A stretch of 64,000 nt of DNA from Lotus japonicus. Taxonomy: Eukaryota > Streptophyta > Magnoliopsida > Fabales > Fabaceae. The stretch lies in NCBI RefSeq assembly GCF_012489685.1, contig NC_080041.1, positions 19,469,802 to 19,533,801 on the forward strand, read 5' to 3'. Below the pieces are notes generated by a model. It saw only the letters and a program-made list of their open reading frames with translations. It was not told the origin of the DNA and made no database searches. Below are positions 1 to 19,327 of this stretch, piece after piece (the stretch's first letter is position 1; every line of letters begins with the position of its first letter). The translations under genes were made by a program, and so were the position numbers.

Positions 1-1093
1 GCTGCGGATCCTCCACCACTGGAAAAGCTGAAGAGAATCCGTCTCAAAACAGACATTGAAGAAACCAAGCTCTAGAGCAAGACTCATCACCCATCTCAGA
101 CAAAGTGCCTCTGCCAAACCTGCTGATTGCATCATCACAGAAGCTAAAGTCACTGCCGCAAGGATCATACCCTCCTCATCCCGCGCCACCATACCAAACC
201 CCGCCATGGAACGTCGAACAGAAGCGTCGAAATTCACCTTAATCCACCCAGCTGCAGGCCGGTTCCATGTAGCAACCCCGGTGTGAATAGACGAACGTGG
301 AAGAACCGTTGGACGTGGAAACGCCTCCAATGCACGCACACGGTCCATAATCGCACCAATGGACAGCTCCCTATCCTCAAACACGCAGGCGTTTCTGGCC
401 TCCCAAATAGCATACACTGTCGTGAAGAACCTGGCCACCATCTCAGCCCCCACCCCCTCCAATATTTGCAATACCGATGCATGAAAAGATGTTGCCCCTG
501 TCACATGAACACCCAAAACAGCAAACCAAACCCTCCTAATACAGAAGCACTCGAGCAACACATGAGGAATTGATTCCTCCTCAATCCCACACCATGGGCA
601 TAAAGGATCCACATCTAAACCTCTCTTGCGAAGCTTGGTTCGAACAGGCATGAAACCCGAAACAGCCCTCCACACAACCTCTTTACAGCGAGGTAACGCA
701 CATGATTTCCAAATAAGCTTCCAAACCGAGGCTGGTAGAGTAGGAGCTCTTGAAGACGATGCTTCCTCCTGAGTATTCAGCCTCCTAATGAACTCATATC
801 CAGATTTCACAGAGTACCAACCATCCGACGACTCGGGCCAAAACAAACGATCACCGGAGGGCTGAATAGGCAAAGGCACAGCAAGAATAGCTGCTGCTGT
901 AGCTGGGTTAAAAACCAGCTCCACCAAGTTTACTCACCACCTCCCATGGTCCAGCAAATCGGCCACAAATTTTAAATTTAACTCGTCAATTAGATCATGG
1001 TGATACACCATAGGAGAACCATTAGGGAGCCAAGCATCCCTCACAATATCCACAGACCTACCATCCTCTATTCGCCATCTTCCGCCTCTTTCA
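1..1093 (-). pseudogene. LINE-type ORF2 C-terminal remnant (zinc-binding RT domain + RNase H)
   Basis: Reading the minus strand from about 1093 down to the window edge gives the end of a plant L1-like retrotransposon protein. It has a reverse-transcriptase-associated zinc-binding segment (CPWCG followed by IPHVLLEC, near 600-540), then a plant RNase H-like domain (GWIKVNFDAS near 245, then ETDS near 20). One frame holds from about 930 to position 1. Upstream of that (about 945-1093) the homology continues in another frame, so there is a 1-nt type frameshift near 925-945. The copy is therefore broken and also cut by the window edge. The family is inferred from motif order; the host gene alternative (a domesticated RNase H-like gene) is less likely because of the frameshift. 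Confidence 0.75.
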
Positions 1094-2948
1094 ATATACT
1101 TTTACTCTCATCTCTTAAGAGATAATATATATTATAAGTATTTTTTTTGAAATGAATATATATTATAAGTTCATTTCCGTACAAATAGACTTCTTGTATT
1201 TGTTACCTCTATTAACTATTCTACTATTAATATGTAGTTTCGATTTCCTACTATCAATTATAGGACATTTTAAAAATGAAATAAATATTTTAGATGATGT
1301 TCACAAGCTCATAAACAAAATATTTCAAGAGTTTAAGTTAATCTTAAAATTTAAAGTTAGTTAATCATGATTTATTTTTGAAATTAATCATGATAGTTAT
1401 ATAGAAAACAAAAGTTGTCTATAAACCCGTTCATTGTCATTTAAACCAAACCATTAAAAAATTCATTTATAAAAACTAAACATAAAATAAGGTATCTTTA
1501 ATAACATGGTTGGGAGCCTTTTCACAATTGATTTTACAGCTAAAATCATGTATGGAGAGAAACTTTTGTGTGTTATAATTAATTTGAGTAAATTATTCTC
1601 TTGTCCTTCGAGAGAAGTTTAAATTACACTCTTATCTCTTATTTCAAAACTTACACTTCATTCCATTGAGTGAAGCTTAAGTTATACTCGCTGCTTCTCT
1701 TATTTCAAATCGTATACTCTCTTCCCTTAAGAGATAAATAATTATAATTTTTATTTTTAAAGATGCAAGTCTTTTAACCTCGTAAAATCATGCATTTTAG
1801 AAGTAAACTTTAATAATTAGGTCATTTCGCCTTCAGCCACTATATGCCTTTCAATTTTTATAATACCTTTATCGGCACCTGTGCCTGAAAATCCTCACTA
1901 TTTGGCTCTCAATGTCTCTGGTGTTTCTGAAAGCAGAGCTCTCTGTAGAACAAATTTTTTTTTTTCCTTTGGTTTTCAACTCCTCTAGATATTAACTAGA
2001 TAAATAATATCAAAGGTTTTCAAAGTTTTTCTGAACTACCAAGGCCATGCTGCAGCTATTCACTTATTTCTCCACTTGTAACTTTGATTGTCCATGCTTC
2101 TGAGCGGTTGATGGATATAAGATAATGATATATAGTACTATAGTAGTGACAGGAACATGACATGTGAATTTCCACAACAAAACTCAGCCACATATATCAA
2201 TGGTGCACCAGCTACCAGATGCACATTGCTGGGTAGCATGATATTGTCTTTTTTCAATTGAAAACTACAAAAAGTCGCATTCATAGAGCACCGGATTTTT
2301 TTTCAGCCTTGAAAATGTCACAATTTTGCTATATATATACAAATTCATCACAATCATTCGGACCTGGTCCTGGACAAAGAACTAGAAGATCCCATTTGCT
2401 ATGATTATCCATCCAAAATTTTATTAAGTTGATTGCAAATCTGAAAGAAGTTGCCCCAAACCAAACTGCAGTCGAATGATGGGCCTGATTTGATGTAGAG
2501 AATTTGAAAATGGAATTTATTACTAACCATGTTGCTAGCAATTTCAATAAAACATTTTGGTGCTAAAATGTAGCAGAGTCCTATATATTTCACAGAATCA
2601 TAATGTATACAACTATACATTATTTACATTTCATCATGACTGAAATAATAGTCAATATACAACAAATTCAATTACCAGTACCTATGTAGTTAGAGACAGA
2701 GAGTGGCACTAATGTATGTATTTCTTCATTTTTCTTTTTCCCTGTGGCTTTGGTTGAGTGAATTGTTGAGTAAATACATATAGCAGACTGGTCATGTGTT
2801 AAAAATGATGCCAAAATTCACCTTACAGGAATATACAATGTTGTATGGCATGCTGTGTGAGAGATATAATTTCACTGCCTTTAGCTGAATGATGTGAAAT
2901 ATCGTACCTCGGCGTTCCATTTCACACTGGTAGCATTATAGGTAACTC
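1094..2948. other. AT-rich intergenic DNA, no gene seen
   Basis: No reading frame with recognisable protein similarity and no clear transposon ends were seen. It lies just downstream of the 3' end of the minus-strand FtsH gene, so the part nearest 2948 should contain that gene's 3' UTR and polyadenylation signals; none could be assigned with confidence. Confidence 0.5.
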
Positions 2949-10654
<7,706 letters not shown>

Positions 10655-10736
10655 TGGTAGAAGAAAACCAGAGATACCCACAAGGGAAAAATCGAAACTG
10701 TGAATATCCACTTCGTGTTTCATGCATCAGAGTGTG

Positions 10737-10744
10737 TATATATA
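10737..10744 (-). promoter_or_regulatory. TATA box of the FtsH gene
   Basis: TATATATA on the minus strand lies 83 bp upstream of the ATG at 10654 but only about 14 bp upstream of the ATG at 10723. With the usual 25-35 bp distance to the transcription start, the mRNA would begin near 10705-10715. That favours the ATG at 10654. A CT-rich tract follows upstream (10760-10775). Confidence 0.55.
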
Positions 10745-11550
10745 GGTGAGTTTCAGAGATTATCTTCTTCTTCTTCGTCTCTGGTGAGCTCCAATGGGAG
10801 GAAGAGAGAGAAAGAGACAAGGAGATCCGACATGAAATTGGAGCCGTCGGATTGAATAAGAGATAAAGATCTCGACCGTTGATGTTGTGTTTTGTTTTTT
10901 ATATGTGTTTTTTATTGTTGAGGGTTGATTTGGTTTGAGTAGTTCGTGGCAATGGTTGTGTGTAAGGGGAGGGATTTGGTGGAGACTAGTGCAGTGGAGT
11001 GTGTTGTGTGCCAGGTTGTGTTATTGACACGTGTTAGGTAGCAATGAGAACTGAGAAGTGAAGGTGGGGCTGCTGATGAGTGTGGTGTTTCGTGTACAAA
11101 TTAAGAACACGAGTTTGAAATGTATGTGAGGAGGATAATGTTTCATCCACACTTCTCTTTTGAGGTGGAGAGGTGGAATGGTGAGAAAGATAGGAAGAAA
11201 AGAAAAAGTAAGAGAGAGAAAATATGAGATGCGATAGATAATAAGATGAGAGAGATAGAAATAAAAAGAGGTGGAAATGAAATGTTTAAAAAATGAGGTG
11301 TGTATATATCATTACTCATGTGAGCATGGCATGGGCAATGGTTCATCTATCTAATCAGAAGTACGACAAAGATCACTGATTTCAAGTTTAACTTAGGTTG
11401 AATGTTCAAATCTCGTTTAGTAAAATCTCAATCGGTGGGTAATCCTCATCGGGGATGCTCTTACCAAAGAGTTGACTTATGTTGGTCTCTCTAGCATATC
11501 ATTGGCGCTCTATTTGGTAGTTTATAAGTGTTTATCTCCATTTTACTATG
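10745..11550. other. FtsH upstream region and flank of the gypsy insertion
   Basis: Contains the FtsH promoter side (10745-11030, including an ACACGTGT G-box-like motif near 11028) and then a purine-rich tract (GAGAAAGATAGGAAGAAAAG near 11182). No gene was seen. The right edge is where gypsy coding sequence begins abruptly. Confidence 0.4.
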
Positions 11551-11573
11551 GGTAGAACACAGATTTATCGGAT

Positions 11574-14500
11574 ATGCTCCGAGGGGCGAGGGACGCAAAT
11601 CTAGTGGATGAACCGGAGGCCCCAAAGTATCAGCCACGGGACGCCAATCCCAAGAAGTGGTGTGAGTTCCACCGGTCCGCCGGGCATGATACGGATGACT
11701 GTTGGACTTTGCAGCGGGAGATTGATAAGTTGATTCGGGCGGGATATCAAGGAAATCGCCAAGGTCCGTGGCGCAACGGTGGCGATCAAAACAAAGCGCA
11801 CAAGCGGGAGGAGGAGCGAGCGGACACTAAGGGCAAGAAAAAGCAAGAATCAGCGGCTATCGCCACAAGAGGGGCTGATGACACGTTCGCTCAACACTCA
11901 GGACCGCCCGTCGGGACCATCAACACCATCGCCGGGGGATTTGGCGGCGGTGGCGACACTCATGCGGCGCGTAAACGCCATGTTCGTGCCGTTAATTCCG
12001 TTCATGAGGTCGCTTTTGGATTCGTACACCCTGACATAACAATCTCGATGGCGGACTTTGAGGGGATAAAGCCTCATAAGGACGACCCGATTGTGGTGCA
12101 GTTAAGGATGAACAGTTTCAACGTTAGAAGGGTACTCCTGGATCAGGGTAGTTCGGCTGATATTATCTATGGTGATGCATTTGACAAGTTGGGACTAACT
12201 GACAATGATCTGACTCCATATGCGGGAACCTTGGTAGGTTTCGCGGGGGAGCAAGTAATGGTGCGGGGATACATTGATCTAGACACAATATTTGGGGAAG
12301 ATGAGTGTGCCAGGGTTTTGAAGGTAAGGTATCTGGTTCTCCAGGTGGTGGCATCTTACAATGTAATCATTGGGCGAAATACATTGAATCGCCTTTGTGC
12401 TGTAATTTCAACAGCCCACTTGGCGGTCAAGTATCTGCTAAGCAGTGGAAAGGTGGGAAAGCTGAAGGTGGACCAGAAGATGGCGAGGGAGTGTTACAAT
12501 AATTGCCTTAACTTGTATGGCAAGAAGAGTGCGTTGGTTGGTCATAGATGTTATGAAATCGAAGCTTCGGATGAAAATCTTGACCCCCGGGGCGAGGGGC
12601 GAGTAAATAGGCCCACGCCAATTGAGGAAACGAAGGCGCTAAAGTTTGGCGATCGCACTTTGAAGATTGGGACCAGACTGACGGAAGAGCAGGAGACGCG
12701 CTTGACAAAACTGCTTGGGGAGAACTTAGACTTGTTTGCTTGGAGCTGCAAAGACATGCCTGGAATTGATCCAAACTTCATATGCCATCGATTAGCATTG
12801 AATCCAAGTGTCAAGCCAGTTTCACAACTCAGGAGGCGCTTGGGTGGCGACAAAGGGAAGGCGGTGCAACAGGAAGTCGACAAGTTGCTGGCGGCAGAGT
12901 TCATTAGGGAAGTGAAGTATCCGACGTGGTTGGCGAACGTCGTAATGGTGAAGAAGGCGAACGGGAAATGGCGAATGTGTGTAAATTACACAGACTTAAA
13001 CAAAGCATGTCCAAAAGATTCGTATCCCCTTCCCAGCATCGATAGCCTTGTTGATGGTGCCTCGGGCAACGAACTGCTTAGCTTGATGGATGCTTATTCT
13101 GGCTATCATCAAATCCGAATGCACCCGGCAGACGAGGACAAAACGGCTTTTATGACCGCCAGAGTCAATTATTGCTATCGCACCATGCCGTTTGGACTAA
13201 AGAACGCTGGGGCGACCTACCAAAGATTGATGGATAGGGTTTTTGCTGGGCAGGTGGGAAGAAACATGGAGGTTTACGTTGATGACATGATTGTTAAATC
13301 AGTACGTGGTTTAGACCATCATCAAGATCTGGAGGAAGCATTTGGCGAGATAAGGAAGCACAATATGCGCCTCAACCCGGAGAAATGCTCTTTTGGTGTT
13401 CAGGGTGGCAAGTTTTTGGGATTCATGATCACATCCAGAGGAATCGAGATAAACCCAGATAAATGCAAGGCGATTCAGCAGATGAAAAGCCCTTCTAATG
13501 TGAAAGAGGTCCAACGTTTAACAGGGCGAATAGCAGCATTATCTCGGTTTCTTCCCAAGTCTGGTGACAGATCTTTCCCTTTTTTCAAGTGTCTTCGCAA
13601 GAATGTCACTTTTGAGTGGACGGCGGAGTGTGAGGAAGCTTTTGTTCGCCTCAAGGAACTCCTATCGTCACCGCCAATCTTGTCGAAACCAAAACAGGGA
13701 CACCCGCTGCATTTGTATTTTGCTGTGAGCGATAGTGCTCTGAGTTCTGTGATGTTGCAGGAGGTAGATGGCGAGCATCGAATTGTTTATTTTGTTAGTC
13801 ACACACTCCAGGGCGCAGAGGTCAGATATCAGAAAATTGAGAAGGCGGCGCTGGCGGTCCTCGTCACCGCCCGACGGTTGAGACCTTATTTTCAGAGTTT
13901 TCCCGTGAAGGTGCGGACGGATTTGCCCTTGAGACAAGTATTACAAAAACCGGATTTATCAGGTAGATTGGTCGCCTGGTCGGTTGAATTGTCAGAGTAT
14001 GGTTTGCAATATGATAAGCGGGGCACGGTTGGTGCGCAGTCACTAGCTGACTTTGTGGTCGAGTTGACTCCAGATCGGTTTGAAAGAGTGGACACTCAGT
14101 GGACTCTCTTCGTGGATGGATCCTCCAATAGTAGTGGCAGCGGCGCGGGAGTAACGTTAGAAGGGCCGGGGGAACTAGTGTTGGAGCAATCCCTGAAATT
14201 CGAGTTCAAAGCAACGAACAACCAGGCAGAATATGAAGCTCTCATCGCCGGATTGAAGTTGGCGCGGGAAGTGAAGATCGGGAGTTTGTTGATAAGAACG
14301 GACTCACAATTGGTGGAGAATCAAGTGAAGGGAACTTTCCAGGTCAAAGATCCCAATCTGATCAAGTACCTTGAGCGGGTACGGTATTTGATGACACTTT
14401 TTCAAGAGGTCGTGGTGGAGTACGTTCCTCGGGCAGAAAATCAGCGGGCGGACGCGCTGGCCAAATTGGCGAGCACGCGGAAGCCTGGCAATAACAAAAG

Positions 14501-15794
14501 TGTGATTCAGGAAACGCTGGCGTACCCAAGCATCGAAGGCGAGCTCATGGCCTGCGTGAACAGAGGGGGGACATGGATGGGTCCCATAATATCTATCTTG
14601 ACGGGGGACCCGGCAGAAGTGGAGCAATGCAGGAAGGAACAACGGCGGGAGGCGAACCACTATACTCTCATTGACGGACACTTGTATCGCCGTGGTTTCT
14701 CAACGCCATTGTTGAAATGCGTACCGCCAGAGAAGTACGAAGCGATAATGTCTGAGGTACATGAAGGAGTGTGCGCGAGCCACATCGGGGGAAGGTCTTT
14801 GGCTTGCAAGGTGTTGAGGGCGGGTTTTTACTGGCCCACCCTCAGGAAAGATTGTATGGACTTCGTGAAGCAGTGCAAGAAATGTCAAGTGTTCGCGGAT
14901 TTGTCTAAGGCACCGCCAAAAGAGTTGGTAACGATGAGCGCCCCGTGGCCTTTCGCCATGTGGGGTGTGGACTTAGTCGGACCTTTTCCGACCGCCAGGG
15001 CACAAATGAAGTTTATATTAGTGGCGGTGGACTACTTCACTAAGTGGATTGAGGCTGAACCCCTGGCCAAGATTACTTCTGCAAAGATAGTCAATTTCTA
15101 CTGGAAGCGTATTGTTTGCAGGTTCGGGATCCCAAGGGCGATCGTATCTGAAAACGGGACCCAGTTTTCAAGCAGCCAAACAAGGGAGTTCTGCAGGGAA
15201 ATGGGCATACAGATGAGGTTCGCCTCTGTTGAGCATCCGCAGACGAACGGGCAGGTGGAATCTGCAAACAGGGTAATCCTACGAGGACTAAGACGACGGC
15301 TTGCGGAGGCTAAGGGAGCTTGGTTGGATGAACTTCCGGCGGTGCTGTGGTCGTACAACACCACCGAGCAATCTACTACAAGGGAAACCCCCTTTAGAAT
15401 GACCTATGGGGTAGATGCCATGTTGCCGGTGGAGATTGACAACTTTACATGGCGGACTCAACCAGGTTTTGAAGGGGAAAATCAGGCCAACATGGCGATG
15501 GAGCTGGACCTTTTGTCGGAAACGCGCGACGAGGCGCACATTCGGGAAACAGCGATGAAGCAGCGCGTGGCGGCAAAGTTCAACAGCAGGGTTCGCGTCC
15601 GAGATATGCAGGTCGGCGACCTGGTCCTCAAGTGGCGATCGGGAGCCCCGGGGAACAAGCTTACTCCTAACTGGGAAGGGCCCTACCGCATTATTAAAGT
15701 TCTTGGTAATGGGGCCTATCACTTAGAAGAGCTTGATGGAAGGCGGTTACCTCGGTCGTTCAATGGTTTGAGCTTGCGCTACTATTATAGTTGA
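11574..15794 (+). CDS. Gag-pol polyprotein (partial gag, PR, RT, RNase H, aRNH, integrase)
   Basis: A 1,406-codon frame without internal stops. Residues 30-43 hold a zinc-binding pattern C-x2-H-x5-H-x3-C from the end of gag. The aspartic protease motif DQGSSADI starts at D190. Reverse transcriptase has YVDD at 568-571 and the TMPFGLKNAGATYQ block just before. RT-linked RNase H is followed by an additional RNase H beginning TLFVDGSSN. Integrase has its zinc segment (H..H, then KKCQVF) and the core with GVDLVGP and GQVE. The second catalytic aspartate, normally in SDNGTQF, is Glu1193 here (SENGTQF), which may cripple strand transfer. In-frame codons continue upstream of the first ATG to a TAG at 11553-11555, so the ATG is probably not the original start; gag is truncated. 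Confidence 0.92.
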   Translation: MLRGARDANLVDEPEAPKYQPRDANPKKWCEFHRSAGHDTDDCWTLQREIDKLIRAGYQGNRQGPWRNGGDQNKAHKREEERADTKGKKKQESAAIATRGADDTFAQHSGPPVGTINTIAGGFGGGGDTHAARKRHVRAVNSVHEVAFGFVHPDITISMADFEGIKPHKDDPIVVQLRMNSFNVRRVLLDQGSSADIIYGDAFDKLGLTDNDLTPYAGTLVGFAGEQVMVRGYIDLDTIFGEDECARVLKVRYLVLQVVASYNVIIGRNTLNRLCAVISTAHLAVKYLLSSGKVGKLKVDQKMARECYNNCLNLYGKKSALVGHRCYEIEASDENLDPRGEGRVNRPTPIEETKALKFGDRTLKIGTRLTEEQETRLTKLLGENLDLFAWSCKDMPGIDPNFICHRLALNPSVKPVSQLRRRLGGDKGKAVQQEVDKLLAAEFIREVKYPTWLANVVMVKKANGKWRMCVNYTDLNKACPKDSYPLPSIDSLVDGASGNELLSLMDAYSGYHQIRMHPADEDKTAFMTARVNYCYRTMPFGLKNAGATYQRLMDRVFAGQVGRNMEVYVDDMIVKSVRGLDHHQDLEEAFGEIRKHNMRLNPEKCSFGVQGGKFLGFMITSRGIEINPDKCKAIQQMKSPSNVKEVQRLTGRIAALSRFLPKSGDRSFPFFKCLRKNVTFEWTAECEEAFVRLKELLSSPPILSKPKQGHPLHLYFAVSDSALSSVMLQEVDGEHRIVYFVSHTLQGAEVRYQKIEKAALAVLVTARRLRPYFQSFPVKVRTDLPLRQVLQKPDLSGRLVAWSVELSEYGLQYDKRGTVGAQSLADFVVELTPDRFERVDTQWTLFVDGSSNSSGSGAGVTLEGPGELVLEQSLKFEFKATNNQAEYEALIAGLKLAREVKIGSLLIRTDSQLVENQVKGTFQVKDPNLIKYLERVRYLMTLFQEVVVEYVPRAENQRADALAKLASTRKPGNNKSVIQETLAYPSIEGELMACVNRGGTWMGPIISILTGDPAEVEQCRKEQRREANHYTLIDGHLYRRGFSTPLLKCVPPEKYEAIMSEVHEGVCASHIGGRSLACKVLRAGFYWPTLRKDCMDFVKQCKKCQVFADLSKAPPKELVTMSAPWPFAMWGVDLVGPFPTARAQMKFILVAVDYFTKWIEAEPLAKITSAKIVNFYWKRIVCRFGIPRAIVSENGTQFSSSQTREFCREMGIQMRFASVEHPQTNGQVESANRVILRGLRRRLAEAKGAWLDELPAVLWSYNTTEQSTTRETPFRMTYGVDAMLPVEIDNFTWRTQPGFEGENQANMAMELDLLSETRDEAHIRETAMKQRVAAKFNSRVRVRDMQVGDLVLKWRSGAPGNKLTPNWEGPYRIIKVLGNGAYHLEELDGRRLPRSFNGLSLRYYYS

Positions 15795-16730
15795 TCGCAG
15801 GCGAGAAAGTGAACAAGGCGGAGTCGCCGGAGCCAGATATCTTTAAAATTTTCCGAAGTGTTTTCAAATTCTCCAATGTATTGCAATAACAAAGCGTGCT
15901 CTTTTTCTCCGAAAGGAGTTTTTTAATGAGGCACTCCATCAATAAAATAAAACGAAAATTCACGAAATTCGTGTCCAAAAATTTCAGGGATTCCCTGACG
16001 ATCGGAATTGCCGATCGACATAAAGAATTACGGCAATCACTAAGTGGGACAAGCTTGATCCCCAAAGGGGCTTGCTGGAACCCTGAAGGTTGCGGCGATT
16101 CCGCAAATGGCCTTTGACGCCTGGGAATCACCCTCCGGAAAGTCTGACGTGATCGCCGGTCCCGTAAACGATGTGCTGGGTAAGTCTCGCCAGAATACGA
16201 CGAGCGCCGTTAACTAGGCAAAAGTCTTGGGACCCCCAAATGGCCATTGGCAAGCATTGTAAGCCCCGAGCGGGCAAAGCCCCGGGCGAAGTCCTCGAGA
16301 ATGGAGGCCGTTTCTTCCTTTGGGGAAAACGTCTAAAGTCTTGGTGGTGGAATACCAAGCAACAAGTCCTAGTTAAAATTAAGGCACGAAATCGTTAGGC
16401 GTAATTCAATCATATGACGCGTGAAAAATAGCGCAAGATATAAGGTCGACGAATGAATAAGGTGGAAGGCGAGTGCTTGGTCACTCAGGATGTTGAGTAT
16501 TTTACTACTCTGGCGTGTTGAGGGGTTAAACTATGAAACTTATTCTTAAATTTTTTAAGCCATAAGAAGGCGGCGACTAAAAAATGTACGGCGGAAGCAT
16601 TCCAACATGATTTACAAAATATCCAACGGCGATATAAAAAGCTATGGCGAAGGGTTGCTTAAACATAGACGAATGGCGGAAAAGTACACTACAAGGTGAC
16701 AGTAAAAGCTAAAGTAATGTTAAAATTACA

Positions 16731-19327
16731 TTATTCATTGTTTTCTTTCTCCTGTTCTTCTTCTTCCTCTTCTTCTTCAGTCGCTGTCCAGAGGTGTTGG
16801 TCAATCAGGGGAGGATCGTCGGGACCAGCCAGTCCTTCGGCGGTTATCTCTTTCATTACTCCCATGGCGCTAAAGTCAAAGTTCGGGTACAAATGTTGGA
16901 CCTGATCTTTGGCGAGGTAGAAACCGCGCTCGCGGTTGTCAAGGGCGATGTCAGCGGCTTGTTCCCTCGCCTCAGTGGCTTTGGCCTTCTCCGTCGCCAG
17001 CTCGTCCTCTAGCCTTTTGATCTTTTCCAGTTGGGAAGCAATCTCAGCATCTTTCGTGGCGAGGGCCTCGGCATGAGTTTCGGTCGCTTTCTTGATCTCC
17101 TCGGACGTAGCCTGCATCACCGCCTCCATGTCAGACTTCGCCAAGGCCAAGGACTCCGCAGACTTTTTCTCTTGCTCCGCCAACGCCTTCTTCACTAACT
17201 CCAGCTCAGCGCGCAGTATGGCAAGCTCTGACTCCTTAGCAACCAGCGCCTCGCCTCGGGCGATCAAGTCCTTCTCAGCTTGCTCTTTTTCCTTTTTGCA
17301 AGCTTGAAGGCTTGCATCAAGCTCATCTGCTTCTTCCTTCATCAGCGCCAGCTGATCCTCCAGCTCGCCGATTTTAATCCCCGCCGTGCCAATCATCTTG
17401 TCGGCATAGACTTTGTCTTTTCCTGCCTGCGTCGCCAGTTTGTCGAAACGCTTTTCCCAAGCAGCGGCGGCTTCTTGATGCTTAGCACTTTCGGCCTTCA
17501 ACCGCTCAGCTTCAACGGTGGCGGCATTGAACTTCTCAAACGCGTGGGCAAAGATGCACCCAGCGCGTAGGAGACAAGCAAGAGTCTCCTCCTTGGTTTC
17601 ATTAAGGCCCCGACTCAAAACTTCTTTTTCTATGGCGTCACGGTTAAGACCAGTAAGTAAGAATTCTGAGGGTTCAATGGCGTTGGGGAGCATATTATAA
17701 TAGCTTGAAGAACCGACCTCGGGAGCAGGGGCTTGTTCAATTCGAGCCGCTTCAGAGGTAGTGGCAGCGCCAGGACAGGATTTTTCCCCTTGATGAGGCG
17801 GGGAAGGCATGGAGCCCGCATCATGTGTTGAGGGCGGGCTAGGAGGCGCATCTTGGCGAGAGGGAGACTTCGGGGTTTCATTTTCTTTTTCCTTCTCTCC
17901 AACGGGAGTGTCGGAAGACGCAGCAGCTTTTGTGGCGTTGACGCCGGCGAGTTTCTCGGCAGCTGAGGATTGAGAAATGTTGGTGGTTGTGGCACCGACG
18001 GAGGCGGCTGTGGCGCCAGCAGTGGACTCAGCGGCAACAGCAGCGGTCGCACCGGCGGTGGCAGGAGTAGAGGCTGGTACGGTGGTTGGCTCGGTAGCCG
18101 CGGCGACGGAGGCTTCAGTGACATTTTTGCCTTTAGGCGCAGCAGCAGTGGTGGGCTGAGCGCCAGGGTTGGATGTGCCGGCGCCGGAGGAGGCTTTGAC
18201 CAATTTTCTCCTCTTGGGAGCTTTGGTGCTCTCGGCTTGGTTCTCAGCACCACCCCGCTTTTTCACGTCGCCCTCAGCGTTGAATTTTGGGGAAAAGCGA
18301 GCCATTCTCCTCTCGCGGGCCTTCAGGAGCTCGGCGTTCGTGAAATTCATATCTTCTGTAACAATAAAAAAAGACGATCAGTGACAACATAGGAGACGAG
18401 AAAGGAAATGTCAATAATAAAAGTGAGCTATGGACAACCTAAGTATTTGGGAGTTCTTGAGAGGTCAGCGCCCTCAAGGACTGTTGTGCAGTCAAGGATG
18501 GGAAGTGGGGCAAGGAGATTAAGAAAGGCTTTGTCGTTGGCGGACAAAGATTCCTCTGAAGGATCGGTGATCCCATTGGGCTTCTCCGTCCAGTAAAGAG
18601 GAAAAAGGGCGGTCCCGTCTCTAAGGGTGAATGCCTCTGGGTAGGCGGGATGAACCGCCACACGGAAGTACTTCCGCGCGAAGGAGGACTTCGCGTTACT
18701 TTTGTCGGGATGCAAGCACTTCCGGCCGGCTCGGGCCTTCAAGGAAATCCATCCTTTGTTTTTGATGGACTTGGGGTCGACGTCGTAGAGGTAGAAGAAA
18801 CTGGTGGGGGATGGGGCGATGCCGACAGCGGCGCTTAAGATTTCAAAACATCGAATGAAGGCCCAGGCGTTGGGGTGGAGTTGGCAGGGAGCCGCGTTGA
18901 TGTCGCGGAGGACGGTTTGGACAAAGGGCGAGAAAGGAAGCCTGATTCCAAGCTCGCTAAACATGTATTCATACGCAAAGAAAAAATGGGATCTCTTTAC
19001 GTCGCCGTCTGGCTTATGAAGCCAGGGGCGATCCCCAGGACTGCAAATCCAGATCCTGAGTTTGGCGTTAAACTCATCGTCATTAGACAAACCACCCAGG
19101 GAGTTCACGAACTGCACGATGAGATCGCTATTCTGGAAAATAGAAGGTTGGTCTATAGCCTCGTGAGTGGGGGCTATTTGGACTGGAAGGGGCAGAGTGG
19201 CGTAGGTTTTTAGTCGGTAAGGTGGGATCTCCGGGACCTCTAAACGGAGGCCGCCGGCGGCGGTGGCATCAGGGTCGCTTCCGGAGGAAGAAGAGGAGTG
19301 GTTAGGGGAGGTAGGGTTTGAAGCCAT
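16731..19327 (-). CDS. Antisense gene of the gypsy element, two exons, 837 aa
   Basis: Exon 1 is 18439-19327 and exon 2 is 16731-18355. The 83-bp intron starts GTTGTC and ends TTACAG, and splicing joins the frames exactly (phase 1). The first ~300 residues look like the domain annotated in databases as putative gypsy-type plant transposase (PF04195, from memory), with SLGGLSNDDEF and FFFAYEYMFSELGIRLPF. The second part is a Lys/Ala/Pro/Thr-rich linker, then a long coiled coil (about 250 residues rich in Glu, Lys, Ala) and a C-terminal run of glutamates. Such genes sit antisense between pol and the 3' LTR in Tat-type elements; their function is unknown. The alternative view, two separate frames, is less likely because the intron borders restore one frame. 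The ATG at 19327 is preceded by an untranslated GT-rich region reaching into the LTR. Confidence 0.75.

Noticed and set aside
1152..1364. 70-codon hydrophobic plus frame
   Set aside because: Arises from AT-rich DNA; no start context, no partner exons and no recognisable motif.
12508..15722. Several minus-strand frames of 60-140 codons
   Set aside because: They lie opposite the continuous gag-pol frame, whose RT, RNase H and integrase motifs fix the coding strand.
16794..18392. Plus-strand frames opposite the coiled-coil exon
   Set aside because: They mirror the Ala/Glu/Lys-rich coding of the minus strand; no motifs or splice context support them.
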